From contig NZ_FQUT01000014.1 of NCBI RefSeq assembly GCF_900129245.1, positions 40,265 to 104,264 on the forward strand: a stretch of DNA of 64,000 nt, given 5' to 3'. Below the pieces are notes generated by a model. That model saw only the letters and a list, made by a program, of their open reading frames with translations. It was not told where the DNA came from and did no database searches. Source of the stretch: Chryseobacterium arachidis. GTDB lineage: Bacteria > Bacteroidota > Bacteroidia > Flavobacteriales > Weeksellaceae. Shown one piece after another: positions 42,423 to 50,290 of the stretch; positions within the stretch are counted from its first letter, which is position 1, and the number at the start of each line of letters is the position of its first letter. The position numbers were made by a program, and so were the translations under genes.

Positions 42423-43493
42423 ATGAGCAGAATTTTCCCGGCAGGAGTTGCCACAGGTCAATTAGTTACTGATATTTTTCAGCATGCTAAAGAAAACAAA
42501 TATGCATTACCAGCAGTAAACGTAATTGGTTCTAGCAACGTAAATGCGGTTTTGGAAACTGCAGCAAAACTAAACTCACCTGTTATCATTCAGTTCTCTA
42601 ATGGTGGAGCTGCTTACAACGCAGGAAAAGGATTAAGCAATGACGGGCAAAAAGCTGCTATTTTGGGAGCTATTGCCGGAGCAAAACATATTCACACTTT
42701 GGCAGAAGCTTACGGAGCAACGGTAATCCTTCACACAGACCATGCTGCAAAAAAATTATTGCCTTGGATCGACGGATTGATGGATGCTAACGAAGAATTC
42801 TACAAGCAGACAGGAAAATCTCTTTATTCTTCTCACATGCTTGATCTTTCTGAAGAATCTTTAGAAGAAAACTTAGAAATTTCGACTAAATATTTCGAAA
42901 GAATGGCTAAAATCGGAATGACTCTTGAGGTAGAAATCGGAGTTACAGGAGGGGAAGAAGATGGTGTTGACAATTCAGACGTTGACAACTCTAAGTTATA
43001 TACTCAACCGGAAGATATCGCTTATACATACGAAAAATTGAAGGCTGTTTCTGATAACTTCACGATTGCGGCTGCTTTCGGAAACGTACACGGAGTTTAC
43101 AAGCCAGGAAATGTGGTTCTTACCCCAAAAATCTTAGACAATTCTCAGAAATATGTTCAGGAGAAATTCGGAACTGCTGAGAAGCCAATCAACTTCGTAT
43201 TCCACGGAGGTTCTGGTTCTACCTTGGAAGAAATCAGAGAAGCGATCGACTACGGTGTAATTAAAATGAACATTGATACTGACCTTCAGTTCGCTTATAC
43301 AGAAGGAATCAGAGATTATATGGTAAACAATATCGAGTATTTAAAAACTCAGATCGGAAACCCTGAAGGAGAAGAAAAACCGAACAAAAAATTCTATGAC
43401 CCAAGAGTTTGGGTAAGAAAAGGGGAGGAAACTTTCTCTACAAGATTGGTTCAGGCATTTGAAGATTTAAATAACGTAAATACTTTAAAATAA
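42423..43493 (+). CDS. fbaA: Class II fructose-bisphosphate aldolase
   Basis: A 356-residue zinc-dependent aldolase of the long class IIA form that splits or makes fructose 1,6-bisphosphate. The zinc ligands lie in HTDHAAKKLLPW (about residues 104-115) and GNVHGVYKPGNV (about 220-231). LEVEIGVTGGEEDGVDNSD (about 171-189) and FHGGSGSTLEEI (about 260-271) are the other active-site segments. A strong terminator follows at 43506. Confidence 0.96.
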   Translation: MSRIFPAGVATGQLVTDIFQHAKENKYALPAVNVIGSSNVNAVLETAAKLNSPVIIQFSNGGAAYNAGKGLSNDGQKAAILGAIAGAKHIHTLAEAYGATVILHTDHAAKKLLPWIDGLMDANEEFYKQTGKSLYSSHMLDLSEESLEENLEISTKYFERMAKIGMTLEVEIGVTGGEEDGVDNSDVDNSKLYTQPEDIAYTYEKLKAVSDNFTIAAAFGNVHGVYKPGNVVLTPKILDNSQKYVQEKFGTAEKPINFVFHGGSGSTLEEIREAIDYGVIKMNIDTDLQFAYTEGIRDYMVNNIEYLKTQIGNPEGEEKPNKKFYDPRVWVRKGEETFSTRLVQAFEDLNNVNTLK

Positions 43494-43505
43494 GAATTGT
43501 AAATT

Positions 43506-43559
43506 TGCATTAACGTAAAAATTTTCATTATTGATTGTTTTTACATTAATGCATTTTTT
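43506..43559 (+). terminator. Terminator after aldolase gene
   Basis: Sixteen-base arms TGCATTAACGTAAAAA / TTTTTACATTAATGCA (one mismatch) then TTTTTT. Confidence 0.75.
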
Positions 43560-43582
43560 CATTATACATTAATACAAACAAT

Positions 43583-44437
43583 ATGGCATTTGAGTGGTTT
43601 AAGAGAAAAGCACAAAATATTACGACATCTACTGATGAGAAAAAAGACGTTCCCAAAGGTCTTTGGCATCAGACTCCATCAGGAAAAGTGGTGGAACACG
43701 ACGAATTGAAGAGAAACAACTATGTTTCTCCCGAAGATGGATTCCACGTAAGAATAGGAAGTGCAGAATTTTTTGATATCCTTTTTGATGGAGGTAAATT
43801 CACTGAATTAGATGCTAATGTTGAAAGTATTGACATCCTGAACTTCAAAGATACAAAGCCTTACGCGGACCGTTTAAAAGAAGTAAAAGCCAAAACAAAA
43901 CTTACAGATTCTATCAGAAATGCTGTAGGAACCGTAAAAGGAACTGAAATGGTGGTTTCTTGTATGGATTTTGCTTTCATCGGAGGTTCTTTGGGCTCTG
44001 TAATGGGTGAAAAAATCAGAAGAGCAATTGATTACTGTATCGAGAAGAAACTTCCTTATATGATCATCTGTCAGTCAGGAGGTGCGAGAATGCAGGAAGC
44101 AACGTATTCTTTGATGCAGTTGGCAAAAGTTCAGGCTAAACTGGCTCAGCTTTCAGAAGCAGGACTTTTATACATCGCTTACCTTTGTGACCCTACCTTT
44201 GGTGGAATTACTGCTTCTTTCGCAATGACAGCCGATATTATCATGGCTGAACCGGGTGCTTTGATCGGGTTTGCAGGACCAAGAGTGATCCGTGAAACAA
44301 TCGGTAGAGACTTACCCGAAGGTTTCCAGACATCAGAATTCCTTCAGGAAAAAGGTTTTGTAGATTTTATTGTGAAAAGAACCGAAATTCAGGATACAGT
44401 AGCTAAAACAGTAAATTTATTGGCGGTAAAGGCTTAA
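43583..44437 (+). CDS. accD: Acetyl-CoA carboxylase carboxyltransferase subunit beta, no zinc ribbon
   Basis: A 284-residue crotonase-fold subunit that, with AccA, moves the carboxyl group from biotin to acetyl-CoA. Core motifs IGGSLGSVMGEKI (about residues 134-146) and QSGGARMQEA (about 164-173) are present. The N-terminal four-cysteine zinc ribbon of E. coli AccD is replaced by KGLWHQTPSGKVVEHDEL...NNYVSPEDGFHVRIG; the positions where cysteines are expected hold Thr, Gly, Ser and Asp-like residues. The gene stands alone before a terminator. Confidence 0.95.
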   Translation: MAFEWFKRKAQNITTSTDEKKDVPKGLWHQTPSGKVVEHDELKRNNYVSPEDGFHVRIGSAEFFDILFDGGKFTELDANVESIDILNFKDTKPYADRLKEVKAKTKLTDSIRNAVGTVKGTEMVVSCMDFAFIGGSLGSVMGEKIRRAIDYCIEKKLPYMIICQSGGARMQEATYSLMQLAKVQAKLAQLSEAGLLYIAYLCDPTFGGITASFAMTADIIMAEPGALIGFAGPRVIRETIGRDLPEGFQTSEFLQEKGFVDFIVKRTEIQDTVAKTVNLLAVKA

Positions 44438-44458
44438 TAATTTGTAACAAAATACGAT

Positions 44459-44490
44459 AATCTCTCTCTAATTAGGGAGAGATTTTTTAT
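44459..44490 (+). terminator. Terminator of accD
   Basis: Stem AATCTCTCTC / GGGAGAGATT, then TTTTTT. It ends four bases before the next ATG. Confidence 0.75.
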
Positions 44491-44493
44491 TTG

Positions 44494-45006
44494 ATGAGAA
44501 CTTTCAAGATATTTTTTAATACGATCCGAAGTATGAGCTTTAAAAAGATTATGCGTCTTTTATCGCTCGTTCTTCCCCATCCTATTTTTTCCTTATTAAG
44601 TTTTCATGCGACGGTTCAGGCGTACACTATTGCTCAGAAAAAATTTCCGGAAACCGCATCCAACAACGGAATTGGGAATGCTTTCAGACATGCGCTTTGG
44701 TGCTGTTTTATCAGCATGTATTGTTCTAAAGTTTCTTCTCCGGAAAAAGCCCTTGATTTCTGCAAAAGAATCACCGATATGCACGAAGAATTGTTTCCCA
44801 ATAAACCTTTAGAAACCAAAATGGATCTTCATAATAATAAATTCGGGATGGATTATTACAGAGAGCTATTACCCGGAATTCACCGCCAGTTTTTTGAAAA
44901 AAATTTTTTTATTGAGGGTTTAGAAAAGAAAATGAAAGATGCCAAAGTTTTGAAAAATCTGGAGGATGATTTTGATGGATTTTTGGTTTATCTTGATGAA
45001 AAATAA
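44494..45006 (+). CDS. DUF6973 domain protein
   Basis: A 170-residue protein. It has the conserved NGIGNAFRHALWCCFISMY core (about residues 53-71), ITDMHEELFPNKPLETKMDLHNNKFGMDYYREL (about 88-120) and DFDGFLVYLDE at the end. His/Asn/Asp residues spaced in this way mark DUF6973, a presumed enzyme domain also found at the ends of polymorphic toxins; function unproven. It begins right after the accD terminator, so the promoter must lie in or before it. Start ATG at 44494; a TTG three bases earlier is also possible. Confidence 0.8.
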   Translation: MRTFKIFFNTIRSMSFKKIMRLLSLVLPHPIFSLLSFHATVQAYTIAQKKFPETASNNGIGNAFRHALWCCFISMYCSKVSSPEKALDFCKRITDMHEELFPNKPLETKMDLHNNKFGMDYYRELLPGIHRQFFEKNFFIEGLEKKMKDAKVLKNLEDDFDGFLVYLDEK

Positions 45007-45032
45007 TCTGTTTTTTCCTTATTAACATTTAG

Positions 45033-45118
45033 TTGTCATTCTGAACGAAGCAAATGCGGAGTGAAGAATCTATTATTGAGTATTTAAAAAAAAGATTTCT
45101 CCTTCGTCGAAATGACAA
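45033..45118. repeat. Dispersed inverted repeat (TTGTCATTCTGAACGAAG type)
   Basis: Left arm TTGTCATTCTGAACGAAG (45033-45050) and right arm CTTCGTCGAAATGACAA (45102-45118), matching but for one gap. A second, weaker inverted pair (ATTGCG / CGCAAT) follows at 45159-45199. This is the look of widely dispersed Bacteroidota intergenic repeats; the gap (45007-45271) holds nothing else recognised. Confidence 0.55.
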
Positions 45119-45271
45119 GTTGTATACTATAATTCATTCTCTCTTTTAGAAATTACAATTGCGTTATTGAGATTGCTTCGTCATTTCATTCTTCGCAATA
45201 ACTTAAAAATTCACCTCTTCTTTGTAATCTGAACTTTTTTTGATAAGTTTAAACAATCTTAATTTAAACAA

Positions 45272-46675
45272 ATGGTTCTCAGCAGAATTTGGTCGGCATT
45301 TATCATTATTGCCATTGCCATTGCCAGTATAAAATACATTTCATCAAGCAACTACAAAACCATTTTCAATGATATGGTGGTAGGAAAAGGCGGTGATACG
45401 GTGCAGATTGCAACACAGAAAATAAACGTTCTTTCGCCGGTTGTCCGAGACAGTTTGATGAAAAACCCAAATTTTGAGGACAGCAGAATTCATTATAAAA
45501 CAGATTCTTTACAACAGGATGTAAAAGTTTATCGTGTTCAGGAAGCGGACGGTGTGATCGGAACGTCTGAAACAGCTGTAAAAATCTGTCTTGGTTTGAT
45601 TGGAATTATGACTTTGTTTATGGGGTTCATGAGTATTGCAGAAAAAGCGGGCGGAATTAATTTGTTAAGCCGTTTTATTCAGCCTTTTTTCTCAAGATTA
45701 TTTCCTGATATTCCGAAAAATCACCCGGCATTTGGCCACATGCTGATGAATTTCAGTGCCAATCTATTAGGTTTGGATAATGCCGCGACACCTTTTGGTT
45801 TAAAAGCCATGGAAAGTCTTCAAACTTTAAATCCAAACAAAGATACTGCAAGCAATTCGCAGATCATGTTCCTGTGTCTTCATGCAGGAGGAATGACTTT
45901 GATTCCGGTTTCGATTATTGCGATTCGCGCTTCAATGGGATCAAAGACGCCTACGGATATTTTCCTTCCGTGTATGATTGCTACTTTTACAGCAACCTTA
46001 GCCGCCATGATTATTGTTTCTTTATACCAGAAAATCAATTTATTAAAACCAATCGTTATCGCTTATGTTGGCGGAATTTCTGCCTTGATCGCTTTATTGG
46101 TTTTATACTTAACAAAATTAAGCAAAAATGAATTGGATGATTTCAGCAAAGTATTGAGTAACGGATTGATTCTCTTCATATTTTTAGCGATCGTTTTGGG
46201 TGCAGTCTATAAAAAAATCAATGTTTTTGATGCTTTTATTGAAGGCGCAAAAGAAGGTTTTAGGACCTGTGTAAAAATTATTCCATATTTAGTAGGAATG
46301 TTAATCGCTATCTCTTTATTGAGAACTTCCGGAGTTTTTGACGTGATCATCGATGGAATGAAATGGGTAGCAAATGTTGCACAATTCGATCCTCGATTTG
46401 TAGATGGACTTCCAACCGCTTTAATCAAACCTTTATCCGGCTCCGGAGCACGTGGAATGATGGTAGATACGATGTCAACGTTTGGAGCAGATAGTTTTCA
46501 GGGAAAATTGGCTGCAGTTCTTCAGGGAAGCTCAGACACGACATTTTACGTGATTGCAGTTTATTTTGGAGCAGTAGCCGTGAAGAATACGAGATATACG
46601 GTAATTGCCATGCTTTTGGCGGATTTGGTGGGTGTTATTACTTCAATTGCCTTAGCTTATTTGTTTTTCGCATAA
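45272..46675 (+). CDS. Fused SpmA/SpmB-type nucleoside-recognition membrane protein
   Basis: A 467-residue membrane protein. N-terminal half: SpmA-like (helices at about 1-20 and 105-130, then PDIPKNHPAFGHMLMNFSANLLGLDNAATPFGLKAMESLQ, 145-185). C-terminal half: SpmB-like (about 300-467) with PTALIKPLSGSGARGMMVDT and GSSDTTFYVIAVYFGAV. Both halves carry the nucleoside-recognition (Gate) domain. A periplasmic insert of about 80 residues follows the first helix. The organism does not sporulate, so this is likely a solute transporter; the substrate is unknown. Two bases before the next gene. Confidence 0.9.
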   Translation: MVLSRIWSAFIIIAIAIASIKYISSSNYKTIFNDMVVGKGGDTVQIATQKINVLSPVVRDSLMKNPNFEDSRIHYKTDSLQQDVKVYRVQEADGVIGTSETAVKICLGLIGIMTLFMGFMSIAEKAGGINLLSRFIQPFFSRLFPDIPKNHPAFGHMLMNFSANLLGLDNAATPFGLKAMESLQTLNPNKDTASNSQIMFLCLHAGGMTLIPVSIIAIRASMGSKTPTDIFLPCMIATFTATLAAMIIVSLYQKINLLKPIVIAYVGGISALIALLVLYLTKLSKNELDDFSKVLSNGLILFIFLAIVLGAVYKKINVFDAFIEGAKEGFRTCVKIIPYLVGMLIAISLLRTSGVFDVIIDGMKWVANVAQFDPRFVDGLPTALIKPLSGSGARGMMVDTMSTFGADSFQGKLAAVLQGSSDTTFYVIAVYFGAVAVKNTRYTVIAMLLADLVGVITSIALAYLFFA

Positions 46676-46677
46676 TT

Positions 46678-46974
46678 ATGGAAGATAAAAAAAATATTTT
46701 TGAAAAATCTGTAGAATTAATCGGTGGAGTTCAAATATTTCTTTCTCCTTTTTTAATAGGAGCAGCCCTTTCAGCAATAGTATATTTTCCGAATCCTAAT
46801 ACCATCACTCTAATTATTGCAATTTTACTTTTTCTTTTAGGAATTATTATTGGGATAACATTAGCTTTCAAAAGCTATAAAAGTAAAGAAGGAACAATTG
46901 GTTTTATATCTAAAACAGATTCAACCCCAGAAATTGATAAACTTTTAAATAAAGAAAAAAATGATAACAGATAA
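46678..46974 (+). CDS. Small membrane protein with two helices
   Basis: A 98-residue protein with two hydrophobic helices (about 18-36 and 42-64) and a hydrophilic Lys/Glu tail. No family recognised. It starts two bases after the SpmA/B-like gene and overlaps the next gene by 14 bases, so all three are probably one operon. Confidence 0.65.
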   Translation: MEDKKNIFEKSVELIGGVQIFLSPFLIGAALSAIVYFPNPNTITLIIAILLFLLGIIIGITLAFKSYKSKEGTIGFISKTDSTPEIDKLLNKEKNDNR

Positions 46975-47353
46975 AGAATTCACATTAAGACTCATACGTC
47001 AGTTAACTCAAGCATTGGAAAAACTGATTTTGGATAAACCAGAAGAAAGTTTAATGCAAAAAGAATTAGACTTTGAAACATTAATGAAAGATATTTTCAA
47101 ATTTGATTTTACCACACTTTCGTCAAAATCAAAAGAAGAAATTATAGAAATCGTTAGTGAAAGGCAGGAAAGAGATCACAAAGATTATTACGAAATGTTG
47201 GGAAACCTTTTCTATTTTAACGGTAAACAAACCAGCAATCACGACTTTTTAGACAAAGCAAAAACCTTCTACGAATTGTATCTAAAAACCAGCGGAATAT
47301 TTGCACTACCCGTGATCAACAGAATATCAGAAATAAAAAAAGCACTTGAGTAA
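46961..47353 (+). CDS. Soluble helical protein of unknown function
   Basis: A 130-residue all-alpha, charged protein with no signal or membrane segment. The start MITDKEFTLRLIRQLTQALEKLIL and the C-terminal TPR-like helix pair (ARKAKTFYELYLKTS-like segment near 100-115) suggest a TPR or DUF6483-like helical fold; family not certain. Overlaps the upstream gene by 14 bases. Its last codons form part of the terminator hairpin. Confidence 0.65.
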   Translation: MITDKEFTLRLIRQLTQALEKLILDKPEESLMQKELDFETLMKDIFKFDFTTLSSKSKEEIIEIVSERQERDHKDYYEMLGNLFYFNGKQTSNHDFLDKAKTFYELYLKTSGIFALPVINRISEIKKALE

Positions 47354-47370
47354 AGTGCTTTGTATTTTTA
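47339..47370. terminator. Terminator between convergent operons
   Basis: Stem AAAGCACTT / AAGTGCTTT around GAGTA, followed by GTATTTTT. It overlaps the last codons of the upstream gene. Confidence 0.7.
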
Positions 47371-48252
47371 GAATGTAATTTTATAAGTTCCTGTAGAAGA
47401 TACACTGGCTTTTTCGGCTTTTACATATTGTTTCACCCAAGACACAGCAGTTGATGAAATGCAGGGATCAGAAGTTCCACCCGATCTTCTTGCAGACACT
47501 ACATTTCCAGCCTTATCTACAGTGTAGGCAATGGTAATGGTCCCACTTGCAGTACATTTGTTTGAGGGCTGTGCTCCTCCTCTTCCCATTGTTCCGGGTA
47601 TAAATCCTACCAATTTTCTGTCTATTCCTACTTTACTGTCTCCGTTTCCGTCGCCGCCTAAAGGATCTCCTGCATTTCCGATTCCGTCTCCGTCGCCTTG
47701 GCTTCCTGCTTTTGTTCCTCTTCCTTTTATTAAATTTCCAATCGCAGCAGTTCCTTTTCCGTCACCGTTTCCTGTCTTAGAATTGGCAGTGGTCGCTCCA
47801 GATTTTTTGGTATTCTTTGAGGCAGAAGTACTTGTTACTGTTGCTTTATCAGGTTTTTTGGATTCTTCTTTTTTCGGAACAGCTACTTTAGAATTATTTC
47901 CAGTGATAATTTTTTCTTTTGCTTCCGTTTTTTTAGTTTCAGGTTGTGGCTCGGGCTTTATCACCGTTTTTGTCTCACGAACAGCTGTTTCCGCGGGTTC
48001 AGGAGTCACTTCTTCAGTCGCTGCGGCCAAACTTCCCGGTTGATCAGCAGGTTCTTCTGCTCCGTTTCCGTTTCTGTTGTCCCCAAAATTCACCAGCATG
48101 GTTGTAATCACTTCCGGCTGTTCATCCAATTCGGGTTTTAATTTATATAAAAAAACAAACAATAGGATCGCAGACCAGATCAGGATCGAAAGCAATGCAC
48201 TTTTTACCCGGTCTTTATTATGTTCATCTCTATTGATAATCTGACTTCTCAT
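47368..48252 (-). CDS. TonB-like energy transducer
   Basis: A 294-residue protein with one N-terminal membrane helix (about 19-37) after a basic head. A Pro/Glu/Lys-rich and Gly-rich periplasmic spacer follows (about 60-215). A short C-terminal TonB/TolA-like domain covers about 225-294 (CTASGTITIAYTVDKAGNVVSARRSGG and YKITF end). With ExbB and ExbD upstream it would pass proton-motive energy to outer-membrane receptors. The Gly/Asp repeats (GDGDGIGNAGDPLGGDGNGD) are unusual and may be flexible or bind Ca2+. Confidence 0.85.
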   Translation of the reverse strand: MRSQIINRDEHNKDRVKSALLSILIWSAILLFVFLYKLKPELDEQPEVITTMLVNFGDNRNGNGAEEPADQPGSLAAATEEVTPEPAETAVRETKTVIKPEPQPETKKTEAKEKIITGNNSKVAVPKKEESKKPDKATVTSTSASKNTKKSGATTANSKTGNGDGKGTAAIGNLIKGRGTKAGSQGDGDGIGNAGDPLGGDGNGDSKVGIDRKLVGFIPGTMGRGGAQPSNKCTASGTITIAYTVDKAGNVVSARRSGGTSDPCISSTAVSWVKQYVKAEKASVSSTGTYKITF

Positions 48253-48285
48253 TTTAAATGATCCTTTCCCAAAATTTCAGGTGTA

Positions 48286-48684
48286 TTATTTATCTTTTAC
48301 CGTCGCAATGGCGATATTAAATTTATTTTTCTCCGCAATCTCCATTGCAAAGACAACATCTTTGTGCATCGTATTTTCGTCGGCTCTTATCGTGAAAGAT
48401 TTGTTGGTCTGTCCCGTCAATTTATTTACAATCGTAGCTTCCAACTGATCTTTTGCTACCGGAATATCATCCACAAAATAAGACCCGTCCGGCTTTATGC
48501 TTACCGTTAAAGGATTCGGAATATTATCATCAACGGCTCCGGCTTTTGGCAACTTTACATCAATCGCGCTTTGATTGGCGGCTGATGAAGTAATCATAAA
48601 GAATATCAGCATCAGCAAGATAACGTCTGTCATCGCTGCTAAACTGAATTCCGGATTCGCTTTATTTCTTCTTTGAATTTTCAT
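48286..48684 (-). CDS. exbD: ExbD/TolR-type biopolymer transport protein
   Basis: A 132-residue protein with a basic N-terminus, one membrane helix with the conserved acidic residue (AAMTDVILLMLIFFMITSS, Asp about residue 20) and a periplasmic domain (about 45-130). The helix Asp is the proton-path residue of ExbD/TolR. Lies between the exbB- and tonB-like genes on the same strand. Confidence 0.93.
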   Translation of the reverse strand: MKIQRRNKANPEFSLAAMTDVILLMLIFFMITSSAANQSAIDVKLPKAGAVDDNIPNPLTVSIKPDGSYFVDDIPVAKDQLEATIVNKLTGQTNKSFTIRADENTMHKDVVFAMEIAEKNKFNIAIATVKDK

Positions 48685-48742
48685 CTGTTGACTTTCTTGT
48701 TTTTAATTGTCAGATGGAACCTTTTGGTTTCATACCGAAGAT

Positions 48743-49447
48743 TTATAAAGGTTTGTTGATAAGATCTAAAAATTCTCCCGACATATTTTGTGCCTTTAAT
48801 ACAAATTTATCAATTCTTGTTAACAATAAATTGTAGAAAAAGTTCGCCGGAATTGCTACTGCAAGACCTACCGCTGTCTGTCCTAATGCCGTGTAAATAC
48901 CTTCCGACAATGTTTTCGGAGAGAAAGATCCGCTGGCGTGAGATAAATTAAAGAAAGCGATAATCATCCCGATCACTGTTCCCAAAAGTCCCAACATCGG
49001 TGCAATACTCGGAACAACCGCCAAAAGATTCAGGTTTTTCTCCATATTTGCCACTTCTACCTGAGCCTGAGATTCCATGGCACTTACAATATCCGAAACC
49101 GGGCGCCCCAATCTGGCAATTCCTTTTTCCAGAATTCTGCCTTCAGGAGAATTTTGTCTTTTGCAGTAATCCAATGCAGATTCCATTTTGCCTTCTCTTA
49201 CAAAATCTTCAATATTATCCATGAAATTGGAATCTGTTTTCGATGTTAATCTTTTAATAAAGAAAAAACGTTCAAAGAAAAGATACACGGAAAATACACC
49301 CAACAATAACACGGTTACCATCACTATTTTAGCGAAAGCTCCTCCGTGGAACATGATTTTCCAAAATGAGAATTCTAAATCGTCTGCCGCTACTGCAGGG
49401 GCAGCAACTTGGGCAAATAACATCTGAGTAAGTTCCGTTAACAGCAT
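48743..49447 (-). CDS. exbB: ExbB/TolQ/MotA-type proton channel protein
   Basis: A 234-residue membrane protein with three helices (about 35-60, 140-165, 190-215). The MotA/TolQ/ExbB signature region APMLGLLGTVIGMIIAFFNLS (about 153-173) and GLAVAIPANFFYNLL (about 195-209) are present. It forms the proton-driven stator with ExbD. First gene of the operon; TACTTTTG box 32 bases upstream. Confidence 0.94.
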   Translation of the reverse strand: MLLTELTQMLFAQVAAPAVAADDLEFSFWKIMFHGGAFAKIVMVTVLLLGVFSVYLFFERFFFIKRLTSKTDSNFMDNIEDFVREGKMESALDYCKRQNSPEGRILEKGIARLGRPVSDIVSAMESQAQVEVANMEKNLNLLAVVPSIAPMLGLLGTVIGMIIAFFNLSHASGSFSPKTLSEGIYTALGQTAVGLAVAIPANFFYNLLLTRIDKFVLKAQNMSGEFLDLINKPL

Positions 49448-49478
49448 TAATGTGTATTTTTTATAAAAGTTGTAACGA

Positions 49479-49486
49479 CAAAAGTA
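49479..49486 (-). promoter_or_regulatory. -7 promoter element (TACTTTTG) of the exbB-exbD-tonB operon
   Basis: TAnnTTTG on the minus strand, 32 bases before the exbB ATG. No clear -33. Confidence 0.45.
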
Positions 49487-49622
49487 ATGGAATATTATGA
49501 ATTGAACTCTTAAAAATTGCTTAAAAACAACTTAAAATTTGTTATTTTTATAAACAGCAAATTTCTTTCCAAAAAAATATTTGAAAAGAAATCTGGTATA
49601 AAAATTCGGTAGTAAGATTAGA

Positions 49623-50084
49623 TTAATCTTCGTCTACTTCAATCTCTTCTTGTTTGAATTCGCATTTAAGCCTGAATGGAATTGGCGTTTCTGATCCAGT
49701 GTAGAAATCATCAATGGTTCCCTTCCAGATTACCTGAAGCTCACCTTCTTCGTTTTTCTCGAATAAAAGCTCGTTATCATAAATAAAAGCTTCCTCATCG
49801 TCGAAAAGATCTACCTCGGTGTAGGTATCCTCATCAGAATCGTTGATGGTGATTGTTTTTCCTTCGATTTCCGCAGAATCGATAGGGAAATCGAAAACTT
49901 CAAGTGAAAGTTGCGGAAAATTGTACTGCAGCGAATCATCATCTACATGATCCAGACCGTCATCCGTGATAATTTCAACCTCTAGGAAATGTTGTTGGTT
50001 GCTGTAAACCGCTTTACAATAAGTGTTTCTGATATTGTACTTTAGCGTTTCGTCCGGATGGTAAATTTTTAAAATCCCTTTCAT
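49623..50084 (-). CDS. Acidic conserved hypothetical protein
   Basis: A 153-residue, strongly acidic cytoplasmic protein with no signal or membrane segment. It is predicted beta-rich, with repeated acidic turns (DDGLDHVDDDS, DSDEDTYTEVDLFDDEEAF) and a C-terminal FRLKCEFKQEEIEVDED. No family recognised. Monocistronic with its own TATCTTTG box. Acidic surface loops suggest ion or protein binding, but nothing is established. Confidence 0.7.
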   Translation of the reverse strand: MKGILKIYHPDETLKYNIRNTYCKAVYSNQQHFLEVEIITDDGLDHVDDDSLQYNFPQLSLEVFDFPIDSAEIEGKTITINDSDEDTYTEVDLFDDEEAFIYDNELLFEKNEEGELQVIWKGTIDDFYTGSETPIPFRLKCEFKQEEIEVDED

Positions 50085-50133
50085 TATTTCTTAAAAAAAG
50101 AACTGTAATACTATGATTGTTAAACGTTTTAAG

Positions 50134-50141
50134 CAAAGATA
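50134..50141 (-). promoter_or_regulatory. -7 promoter element (TATCTTTG) of the acidic protein gene
   Basis: Exact TAnnTTTG followed by GC on the minus strand, 49 bases before the ATG at 50084. Confidence 0.5.
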
Positions 50142-50239
50142 AAAAATAGATTGAACGTGAAAAATTTTTTGAAAATTATTTTTAAAAAATCCATCATAAT
50201 TAATAATATTCGGTTAAAAATTGATGTTATTTTGTAAAA

Positions 50240-50270
50240 TTGAGATTATCTCTGAAAATATTTACATTTG
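50240..50270 (+). promoter_or_regulatory. Flavobacterial promoter of DUF885 gene
   Basis: TTG at 50240-50242, 20-base spacer, TACATTTG at 50263-50270, 20 bases before the ATG. Full consensus. Confidence 0.65.
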
Positions 50271-50290
50271 TTTTTATAAAGATCTGAAAA

